Positions 13,712 to 19,547 of a stretch of 19,547 bases of DNA are shown one piece after another. How positions within the stretch are numbered: position 1 is the stretch's first letter; each line of letters opens with the position of its first letter. Source of the stretch: Actinocrinis sp046724665. GTDB taxonomy: Bacteria > Actinomycetota > Actinomycetes > Streptomycetales > Catenulisporaceae. The notes under the pieces are model-generated. The model was not told the origin of the DNA. It made no database searches and was given only the letters and a program-made list of their open reading frames with translations. The stretch covers positions 1 to 19,547 of the forward strand of contig JBKOWZ010000216.1 in NCBI GenBank assembly GCA_046724665.1, written 5' to 3'. The position numbers were made by a program, and so were the translations under genes.

Positions 13712-13760
13712 CGAGCGCGTTGGCTTGGGCGTCGTAGGACCGGGCCCGGGCTTGCGGCGT

Positions 13761-13785
13761 GGCGTCAGAAGCCGCGGCGTCAGAA
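13761..13785. repeat. Short tandem duplication at the phosphatase stop codon
   Basis: GGCGTCAGAA occurs at 13761-13770 and 13776-13785, with a 15-bp period. On the minus strand each copy reads TTC TGA, so the last Phe codon and the stop codon of the PP2C gene are duplicated in frame: the sequence after the stop reads RRGF and a second stop. Confidence 0.6.
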
Positions 13786-15894
13786 ATCGGGGAGCGGATC
13801 GAGGCGCAGCTCGAACCAGACCGTCTTGCCGGTGGTGGTGCGGCGGGTGCCCCACCGGTTCGACAGCTCCTTGACCAGGTGCAGGCCGCGGCCGCCGTCG
13901 TCGTCCTCGGTGGCGACGCGCAACCGCGGCACCGCCTCCGAGCCGTCGTAGACCTCGCACAGCAGCGTGCGGTCGCGCATCAGCCGCACGCTGATCGGGC
14001 CCTCGGTGTAGAGCAGCGCGTTGGTGACCAGCTCGCTGGTGAGCAGCTCAGCGGTCTCGCCGAGCCGGCTCAGGCCCCAGCCGCCGAGCGTCGCGCGCAC
14101 CGTGCGGCGGGACTGCGCCACGGCCGGCGGCTCCGGGGCCACGGTCCACTCCGCGGTGGACGACGACGGAATCCCGCGCACCCGCGCGACCAGCAGCGCC
14201 GCGTCGTCGAGCGTGCGGTCGTCGCCGCGCAGCCCGGAGATCAGGCCGTCCGCGATGGCTTCGAGCGCCATCGTCGGGTCCTTGACCGCGTCGGCCAGCT
14301 CGCGCAGCCCGTCGTCGATGTCGCGGCCCGGCGCGCGGCTCTCCACCAGGCCGTCGGTGCACAGTATCAGCAGGCTGCCGTCGGGCAGCGGGATGTCGCG
14401 GCTCTCGAACACGTGCCCGCCCACCCCGAGCGGAACGCCCGGCGGCAGCTCGAGCTGCTCGGTGCGCCCGTCCGGCCACACCGCCAGCGGCGGCAGGTGC
14501 CCGGCGCGGGCGATGCGCACGCTGCGCTCGGTCGGGTCGTACACGGCCACGATGCAGGTCGCGAAGTGCGTGGTGGACAGCGAGCCGCCCAGATGCTCCA
14601 TCAGCTCGTCCAGGTGGTGCAGCACCTCGGCCGGCTGGAGGTCGAGCGAGGCGAGCGTGCGCGTGGCGGTACGCAGCTGGCCCATCACCGCGGCGGCGCG
14701 CACCCCGTGCCCCATCACGTCGCCGACCACCAGCGCCACCCGGCCGCCGCCGAGGGCGATCACGTCGTACCAGTCGCCGCCGACGCCGGTCAGGTCGCTG
14801 GCCGGCAGGTAGCGGTGCGCGATGTCGATGCCCGCGTGGTCGCCGGAGTCGTCCGGCAGCAGCGAGCGTTGCAGCATCAGCGCGGTCTGCCGCTCGTGCG
14901 AGTACAGCCGGGCGTTGTCGATGCACAGCGCCGCGCGGGCGGCCAGCTCCTCGCCGAGCACGCCCTCGCCGGGGGAGAAGGGGCGGCGGCTCGGGTCCCT
15001 GACGAACACCGCGAGGCCCAGCACCGCGCCGCGCGCCACCAGCGGCACGATCAGCAGCGACTTGCCGACCAGCACCGCGGCGGCCTGCTCGCCGAGGCCG
15101 GCGCAGATCCGCTCGGCCAGCGCCGCGTCCACCTCGTGCAGCGTCCGGGAGCGGCCGGTGGCCAGCGCCTGGGCCAGCGGGGTGCCCGGCTGGTACGAGA
15201 CGGTCCCGCCGACCGGGAAGATCTCGGCGCCCTCGCGCCGGAACGGCGCCGCGGCCAGCCGCCGCAGCACGGTGCCGGTCCCGGCCGGCCGGTCCGGCAG
15301 CTCGAAGTCCGCCGCCACCGACTCGAGCACGGTCACGCTGGCCGAGTCGGCGAACCGCGGCACCGCGACCTCCATCAGCTCGGCCGCGGTCGCCGCCATG
15401 TCAAGGGTGGAGCCGATCATGGTGTTGGCGTCGGTGAGCAGCTGCACCCGGCGCATCATCGCCACGGTGGCCGCGTGCTCCTGGAACTGGCTGATCGCCT
15501 CGAGCGCGGCGTGCGCGGTGCCGAGCGGGGCCTCGGCCGCCGGCTCGGCGTCCTCGCCGTCCACCCGGTCGGTGACCACGATCAGCGCGCCCGGCCGGCC
15601 GCGCCGGTCCTGGATCGGCTGCCAGCCGCACTCGACCGGCAGCGCGCGGCCGTCCACGTCGAGCAGCGGCAGCGCCCCCGACCAGCTGCGCCCGGCCAGC
15701 ACCGCGCCGAACAGCTGGTCGATCGTCGCGCGGTCCTGCGGGCGTGCCAGCAGAGTGCGCAGCCGTCGGCCGCAGGCGCGGGCCGCGGAGAGACCGAACA
15801 GGGCCTGGGCGCCTCGGCTCCAGGAGGTGATCCGTCCGTCCGGACCCAGCGTCAGTGTGGCGGGCCACGGCCGGTCGCGTGCGGAAGAGACCAT
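13780..15894 (-). CDS. PAS-GAF-PP2C(SpoIIE)-HATPase signalling phosphatase
   Basis: 704 aa with four modules: PAS (about 8-108), GAF (about 155-328), SpoIIE/RsbU-type PP2C phosphatase (about 350-575) and a RsbW-like HATPase (about 590-700). PP2C metal residues are present: GGDWYD (D374), GDVMGHG (D392), CTDGLVE (D514) and DD at 563-564. The HATPase shows the N-box ELVTNALLY (N625) and DDGGRGL (665-671). Such proteins, numerous in Streptomyces, dephosphorylate anti-sigma antagonists, and the kinase domain can phosphorylate them. The pair thus controls a sigma factor by partner switching in response to a small ligand or redox signal. No sigma, anti-sigma or antagonist gene is in the window, so its partners are elsewhere. 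ATG 15894 has only a weak ribosome site; the start is less sure than the family. Confidence 0.92.
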   Translation of the reverse strand: MVSSARDRPWPATLTLGPDGRITSWSRGAQALFGLSAARACGRRLRTLLARPQDRATIDQLFGAVLAGRSWSGALPLLDVDGRALPVECGWQPIQDRRGRPGALIVVTDRVDGEDAEPAAEAPLGTAHAALEAISQFQEHAATVAMMRRVQLLTDANTMIGSTLDMAATAAELMEVAVPRFADSASVTVLESVAADFELPDRPAGTGTVLRRLAAAPFRREGAEIFPVGGTVSYQPGTPLAQALATGRSRTLHEVDAALAERICAGLGEQAAAVLVGKSLLIVPLVARGAVLGLAVFVRDPSRRPFSPGEGVLGEELAARAALCIDNARLYSHERQTALMLQRSLLPDDSGDHAGIDIAHRYLPASDLTGVGGDWYDVIALGGGRVALVVGDVMGHGVRAAAVMGQLRTATRTLASLDLQPAEVLHHLDELMEHLGGSLSTTHFATCIVAVYDPTERSVRIARAGHLPPLAVWPDGRTEQLELPPGVPLGVGGHVFESRDIPLPDGSLLILCTDGLVESRAPGRDIDDGLRELADAVKDPTMALEAIADGLISGLRGDDRTLDDAALLVARVRGIPSSSTAEWTVAPEPPAVAQSRRTVRATLGGWGLSRLGETAELLTSELVTNALLYTEGPISVRLMRDRTLLCEVYDGSEAVPRLRVATEDDDGGRGLHLVKELSNRWGTRRTTTGKTVWFELRLDPLPDF

Positions 15895-16251
15895 CGCGGT
15901 GCCGCCGTTTCGCGCGTGCCCAAGCAGTGTGGTCGGTGGGGGGTTCGCCCCCGGGTCGAGTGCTCACGTTCGGGTGATCGGTACGCTAGCACACATACAT
16001 CTCAGGACTGTGGGTCGCGCCGGGAACCGATCTTGGATCCCGTCCCCGCGACCAGGCACCTCTCCGGTTCATTTTTCGGGTGGAACCGGGCGGAATCAAG
16101 ACGTCCGCAGGCCGGGGCCTCGGGCGGGGTGGGCCGCGGCGGGGCGGTTGGAAGCGCACCTCGGCGCGCGGATCACCGGACCGGCTCGCCGCGCTCCGGG
16201 CGTGCACCCCTATGACCTGCCCAATCGCGCCAATCCGGGCTCGGCGCGCGG
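15895..16251. other. Intergenic region before the PP2C gene
   Basis: 357 bp without a gene. On the plus strand it holds a tight GGGGG-TTCG-CCCCC hairpin (15939-15952), about 45 nt before the phosphatase start and thus probably in its leader. A TAGCGT (minus strand, complement of the ACGCTA around 15982-15987) could be a -10 but has no good -35. The right end holds the protease terminator candidate. Frames crossing it are extensions of antisense frames and look spurious. Confidence 0.4.
16226..16248 (-). terminator. Possible terminator of the protease gene
   Basis: On the minus strand CGCGCC (16248-16243) pairs with GGCGCG (16231-16226) across an 11-nt loop, 3 nt after the protease stop codon. 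The stem is short and there is no T-tract. Confidence 0.35.
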
Positions 16252-17118
16252 CTAACCGGCCGCCTCGGCCTGATCGAACAGGCCGGCGACCGCGTCGCCG
16301 AAATACACGCTGTACGAGATGTCCGGAGTGTCGCCGCCGCTCTGGTAGCCGCCGATCACGCCGACCACCGTGCCGCGCCCGGTGCGCTGGTCCACGCCGG
16401 AGAGGAACGGCCCGCCGCTGGTGCCGTCCGGGAAGCCCGGACAGTCGAACTCCAGCTGGGTGTCGCTCAGCCGCTTGGTCGAACCCGTGCACGAGACCGG
16501 CTGCTCGGTCGCGCCCGGGTAGCCGACGACCTGGACCACGCCGGTGTAGGAGGGCTTGAGCCCGAGCCGGTCCGCGCCGACCGCGTCCTCGATCCGCCGG
16601 CCCGAACCGGGCTGGCGCACCACCAGGAAGGCCACGTCGTAGTCGGGGTCGCCGCTGTCGATCCACTGCTGCGGCACCAGGACCCGCGACGTCGTCCACG
16701 CCCCGTACGGCTGCTGTCCGTCGTGGTACCCGGGCACGAACGCGATCCCGGTGAGGTACGTGCCCGACGAGGAGTCGTACACGCAGTGCGCGGCGGTGAT
16801 CACGATGTCACCGGACCGGCTGGAGACCACGCTGCCGGTGCAGTAGTGTGAGCCGGCCGCGCCGCTGGAGTAGTCGAAGATCGCGCCGACCTGAGGCAGG
16901 CCGGTGAATGCGGCGGCGGATGGCGCGCTGCCGAACGTGTCGTATACGGCGCTGGACTCGGCGCTGGCGGAGCTGTCCGCTTTGGACGCGGCTGCGATGA
17001 AGTTGACCGGATTGTCGGCGCTCGACAGCGCCCCCAGGCACAGGACGGCGGCGGCGTATCGTCGCCGCCGCCACTGCCTGTGTCTGCGCCGGTGCAGGTC
17101 CGGCCCGGTTCCGCGCAT
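16252..17118 (-). CDS. Secreted trypsin-like serine protease
   Basis: 288 aa. A very basic start (RRRHRQWRRRR) precedes a short hydrophobic stretch (YAAAVLCLGALSSA, 21-34), which would act as a signal peptide or membrane anchor. A Ser/Ala-rich propeptide-like segment (about 40-70) follows. The chymotrypsin-fold domain carries the full triad: H111 in VITAAHC, D161 in DPDYDVAFLVV and S234 in DGTSGGPFL. Cysteines C93/C112 and C210/C226 are placed for the two usual disulfides. PDGTSGGP rather than GDSGGP, together with DYDVAFL, fits the trypsin-like peptidases common in Streptomyces rather than digestive trypsins. The substrate is unknown. It lies 61 bp after hpnH and seems to have its own promoter, so it is probably not part of the hopanoid operon. 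Confidence 0.85.
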   Translation of the reverse strand: MRGTGPDLHRRRHRQWRRRRYAAAVLCLGALSSADNPVNFIAAASKADSSASAESSAVYDTFGSAPSAAAFTGLPQVGAIFDYSSGAAGSHYCTGSVVSSRSGDIVITAAHCVYDSSSGTYLTGIAFVPGYHDGQQPYGAWTTSRVLVPQQWIDSGDPDYDVAFLVVRQPGSGRRIEDAVGADRLGLKPSYTGVVQVVGYPGATEQPVSCTGSTKRLSDTQLEFDCPGFPDGTSGGPFLSGVDQRTGRGTVVGVIGGYQSGGDTPDISYSVYFGDAVAGLFDQAEAAG

Positions 17119-17126
17119 CGATCAAC

Positions 17127-17155
17127 AGCCTAACCCGAAGGCCGGCCGCTGCCAC
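17127..17155 (-). promoter_or_regulatory. Promoter of the protease gene
   Basis: On the minus strand GTGGCA (17155-17150) matches four of six -35 positions. After 17 bp comes TAGGCT (17132-17127), then 8 nt to ATG 17118. There is no ribosome site, so the mRNA is nearly leaderless. A palindrome CCGGTACCGG (17166-17175) lies just upstream. Confidence 0.4.
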
Positions 17156-17179
17156 GGCACGTCAACCGGTACCGGGGCA

Positions 17180-18181
17180 CTAGCTGCGCATCGCGCGCAG
17201 CGACTCCTTCAGTGAGGCGGTCGTCGCCAGCACGGCGCTCGGCTCGTACCCGCAGTGCGCCATGCAGTTCGAGCAGCGCTCGTCGCGGCCCCGGCCGTAC
17301 TTGTCCCAGTCGGTGGTCTCGACCAGCTCCTTGTAGGTCTTCACGTACCCGTCGTTCATCAGGTAGCACGGCCGCTGCCAGCCGAACAGCGAGTACGACG
17401 GGATGCCCCACGCGGTGCACTCGAAGTCCTGCTTGCCCTCGAGGAAGTCGAGGAACAGCGGCGAGTGGTTCAGCCGCCAGCGCTTGCGGTTGCCGTTGTC
17501 GAAGGCCTTGCGGAACAGCTCGCGGGTCTGCGTCACGCCGAGGAAGTGCTCCTGGTCCGGCGCCTTCTCGTAGGCGTAGGCCGGAGAGATCATCATCTTG
17601 TCCACCTTCAACTCGTCGTTGAGGTAGTCGAGCACGTCGATGACGGCCTGCGGCGAGTCGTTGTTGAAGAAGGTGGAGTTGGTGTTGACCTTGAAGCCCT
17701 TGGACTGGGCCAGCCTGATCGCGTCCACCGCGCCCTGGAAGCCGCCCGGCTTGTCCACCGCCTCGTCGTGCCGCTGCTCGAGGCCGTCGATGTGCACGAC
17801 CCAGGAGAAGTACGGCGAGGGCTTGAACTTGTGGATGTGCTTGGGCAGCAGCAGCGCGTTCGTGCAGAGGAACACGTACTTCTTCCGCTTGATCAGCTGC
17901 CGGACGATCTCGTCCATCTGCGGGTGCATCAGCGGCTCGCCGCCGGCGATGGAGACCATCGGCGCGCCGCACTCCTCGATCGCCCCGATCGCCTGCTCCA
18001 CCGGCATCCGCTGCTTGAGGACCGAGGCGGGGTGCTGGATCTTCCCGCAGCCGGGACAGGCCAGGTTACAGGCGAACAGCGGCTCGAGCTCGACGATCAG
18101 CGGAAATTTCTTGACGCCCTTCAGCTTCTGCTTGAACAGGTATGTGCCGATCCGTGCGGACTGCCGCAGGGGAATGGACAA
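17180..18181 (-). CDS. hpnH: Adenosyl-hopene transferase HpnH (radical SAM)
   Basis: 333 aa. HpnH joins the 5'-deoxyadenosyl group of SAM to a hopene, the first step of extended (C35) hopanoid synthesis at the membrane. CNLACPGCGK (C38, C42, C45) binds the radical-SAM iron-sulfur cluster. IAGGEPLMHPQ (78-88) is the SAM-binding GGEP motif. The C-terminal CSNCMAHCGYEP (C303, C306, C310) is typical of HpnH, as are EKAPDQEHFLGV and RKRWRLNHSPLFLDFLEGK. The start is TTG at 18181, giving SIPLRQS as in relatives that begin MxMPLRQS. GGGAG lies 9 nt before it, inside the last codons of the upstream gene. Only 5 nt separate the two genes, so translation is probably coupled. Length is normal. Confidence 0.95.
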   Translation of the reverse strand: MSIPLRQSARIGTYLFKQKLKGVKKFPLIVELEPLFACNLACPGCGKIQHPASVLKQRMPVEQAIGAIEECGAPMVSIAGGEPLMHPQMDEIVRQLIKRKKYVFLCTNALLLPKHIHKFKPSPYFSWVVHIDGLEQRHDEAVDKPGGFQGAVDAIRLAQSKGFKVNTNSTFFNNDSPQAVIDVLDYLNDELKVDKMMISPAYAYEKAPDQEHFLGVTQTRELFRKAFDNGNRKRWRLNHSPLFLDFLEGKQDFECTAWGIPSYSLFGWQRPCYLMNDGYVKTYKELVETTDWDKYGRGRDERCSNCMAHCGYEPSAVLATTASLKESLRAMRS

Positions 18182-18186
18182 GACGA

Positions 18187-19547
18187 TCAGCTCCCAGCGC
18201 TCACTTCAGGCCCGTTGGCAACTCGGGTCACTCCAGTATCGAGGTCCGCCCCGGCGTCGGACCGCTCATCCGGGGCCCCGGTGCGCCGAGCGGCGGCCAG
18301 CGGGGGCATGGGCGGCAGGGTGAACTTGTAAGACTCCTCCACCCCGGGCGGGTCTTCCCGGTCCACCGGGCCGAGCCCGGCGAGCGCGTCGGCCACCTCG
18401 TCCACCAGCTTCGGCGGCGCGGAGGCCCCGGCGGTCAGCCCGACCGAGCGCGCCCCGGCCAGCCAGCCGGGGTCGATCTCGTCCGCGCCGTCGATCAGGT
18501 AGGCGGCGGCCCCGGAACGCTCGGCCACCTCGACCAGCCGCTTCGAGTTCGACGAGTTCTGCGACCCGACCACCAGCACCACGTCCACCTCGGCGGCGAT
18601 GTCCCGGATGGCCCGCTGCCGGTTGGTGGTCGCGTAGCAGATGTCGGAGGAGGGCGGCTCGACCACGGCCGGGAAGGTGGCGCGCAGCGCGGCCACGATG
18701 TCCGCCGCCTCGTCTTCCGCCAGCGTGGTCTGCATCAGGTAGGCCAGCTTCGACGGATCGCCGACCTCGAGCTCCTTCGCCTGCTCCGCGGTCTCCACCA
18801 GGCGGATGCGCGGATTGGCCGGATCCGGGTCCTCGCCGAGCAGGCCCTCGGACTCGTCGTGGTTGGCGTGCCCGATGAAGACCACGGTGTTGCCGTCGCG
18901 CAGCGCCCGGCGCGCCTCGGTGTGCACCTTGGCCACCAGCGGGCAGGTGGCGTCCACCACGGTCAGGCCGCGCCGGGCGGCGTCCTCGCGCACCGAGGGG
19001 GCGACCCCGTGCGCGGAGAGCACCACCGGCACGTCGTCCGGGACCTCGTCGAGCTCCTCGACGAAGACCGCGCCGCGCCGCTCGAGGTCGGCGACCACGT
19101 AGGCGTTGTGCACGATCTGGCGGCGCACGTAGACCGGCGCGCCGTAGCGCTCCAGCGCCTCCTCGACGATCTCGATGGCCCGCTCCACCCCGGCGCAGAA
19201 CGAGCGCGGCGAGGCGAGCACGACCCGGCGTCGGACGCTGATCGCGTCGCTCCACCGCTCAAGGGCCGGGACGATCTTGCTGAGCAGCTGGATGGCGGCC
19301 CGGCCGCGCGGCACCGTCGCCGGGTGGTACAGGCCGGTCTCCGCGTCGTCCACGATCACCCGCACCACCGCGAACGGCCGGTTGGCCAGCGTGCCGAGCC
19401 AGGAGGACTCCAGGTCCACGGCCGCCACGCCCTCGGCGGCCAGCTCGCGCCGGCGCGCGCCGAGGGCGAGGCGGTCGGTGGTCGCGATCGGCCCGAGGTG
19501 CACCCGGACCGGCGGCGAGCCGGGCCCGCCGGCGGTCAGCCGCAGCG
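18187..19547 (-). CDS. ispH: HpnG-like nucleosidase fused to IspH (HMBPP reductase), 5' end beyond the window
   Basis: Numbered from GTG 19503, residues 93-385 are IspH, the iron-sulfur enzyme that makes IPP and DMAPP at the last step of the MEP pathway. Cluster cysteines are C103, C187 and C289. VHN (H132), SAHG (H165), NHDE (H215, E217), QTT and SQNSSNSKR are also present. Residues 1-92 (VHLGPIATTDRLALGARRRELAAEGVAAVDLESSWLG, split here: the VDLES at 29-33 and FAVVRVIVDDA) match the C-terminal half of purine phosphorylase/nucleosidase proteins, the family of HpnG. The frame stays open without a stop from 19503 to the edge, and those codons also fit, so 19503 is unlikely to be the true start. 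HpnG removes adenine from adenosylhopane after HpnH. The gene precedes hpnH in one operon. About 50 extra residues follow IspH. Confidence 0.85.
   Translation of the reverse strand, partial: LRLTAGGPGSPPVRVHLGPIATTDRLALGARRRELAAEGVAAVDLESSWLGTLANRPFAVVRVIVDDAETGLYHPATVPRGRAAIQLLSKIVPALERWSDAISVRRRVVLASPRSFCAGVERAIEIVEEALERYGAPVYVRRQIVHNAYVVADLERRGAVFVEELDEVPDDVPVVLSAHGVAPSVREDAARRGLTVVDATCPLVAKVHTEARRALRDGNTVVFIGHANHDESEGLLGEDPDPANPRIRLVETAEQAKELEVGDPSKLAYLMQTTLAEDEAADIVAALRATFPAVVEPPSSDICYATTNRQRAIRDIAAEVDVVLVVGSQNSSNSKRLVEVAERSGAAAYLIDGADEIDPGWLAGARSVGLTAGASAPPKLVDEVADALAGLGPVDREDPPGVEESYKFTLPPMPPLAAARRTGAPDERSDAGADLDTGVTRVANGPEVSAGS

Noticed and set aside
13741..13760. CCGGGCCCGG palindrome near the PP2C gene end as a terminator
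   Set aside because: It is self-complementary with no loop, so it cannot form a normal hairpin; likely chance in GC-rich DNA.
15939..15952. GGGGG-TTCG-CCCCC hairpin as a riboswitch or terminator
   Set aside because: Only a 5-bp stem without further structure or T-tract; reported only as part of the intergenic description.
13759..16215. Open plus-strand frame of 818 codons
   Set aside because: It is the mirror of the PAS-GAF-PP2C-HATPase gene; the composition is biased and no motif is visible.
17166..17175. CCGGTACCGG and adjacent TTGACG as the main protease promoter
   Set aside because: No -10 is found 16-19 bp after that TTGACG; GTGGCA with TAGGCT at 17 bp fits better. The palindrome is short and may be chance.
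19501..19503. GTG 19503 as true start of the IspH protein
   Set aside because: No ribosome site precedes it, the frame continues to the edge, and the first residues are already in the middle of a nucleosidase fold.

Overview
The window is high-GC, gene-dense DNA with mostly G/C third codon positions, GTG/TTG starts and actinobacterial protein families: a LAXTG-sorted wall protein, a MocR/YczE pair, a PAS-GAF-SpoIIE-HATPase phosphatase, a leaderless XRE-TPR regulator and hopanoid genes. It looks like a chromosomal segment of a filamentous actinomycete related to Streptomyces or Catenulispora. I cannot fix the genus. I saw no rRNA, tRNA, CRISPR array or insertion sequence.

Layout. 1-132 (-) is the start of a secreted protein cut by the left edge. 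Its promoter (214-259) carries two DasR/dre-like boxes. 271-1254 (-) is a cell-wall protein with an LAATG sorting signal. 1485-2975 (-) and 3067-3828 (+) are a divergent MocR-type regulator and YczE-type membrane protein with repeated CCAAT boxes between them. 3839-4285 (-) is a small membrane protein that converges on yczE through a shared palindrome. 4548-6047 (+) is a secreted GH18 chitinase-type enzyme with a carbohydrate-binding module and its own dre-like box. 6136-6852 (DUF4239-like), 6914-7144 (FmdB zinc ribbon), 7245-8729 (aminopeptidase P), 8817-10439 (Tat-exported phospholipase C/phosphoesterase) and 10614-11906 (XRE-TPR regulator) all run on +. 11907-12388 has no convincing gene. 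On - follow a GT-A glycosyltransferase resembling mannosylglycerate/glucosylglycerate synthases (12432-13634), a multidomain PP2C phosphatase (13780-15894), a secreted trypsin-like protease (16252-17118), the hopanoid radical-SAM enzyme HpnH (17180-18181) and an open-ended HpnG-IspH fusion (18187-19547).

How the genes work together. The right end is the tail of a hopanoid operon. IspH supplies isoprenoid precursors, HpnH adds an adenosyl group to a hopene, and an HpnG-type nucleosidase removes adenine. Here the HpnG-like domain is joined to IspH in one reading frame, and hpnH follows 5 nt later with its ribosome site inside the ispH coding end. The left part has a chitin/N-acetylglucosamine theme: the GH18 enzyme and the left-edge secreted protein share near-identical promoter layouts with dre-like boxes. 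The centre is a row of mostly independent genes, several apparently transcribed without a leader.

The strongest leads are the HpnG-IspH fusion, the three dre-like boxes, an operator-like dyad across the start of the XRE-TPR gene, a palindrome holding both stop codons of a convergent pair, and the foreign codon use of the chitin-binding module. I did not find a clear new defence or mobile system.
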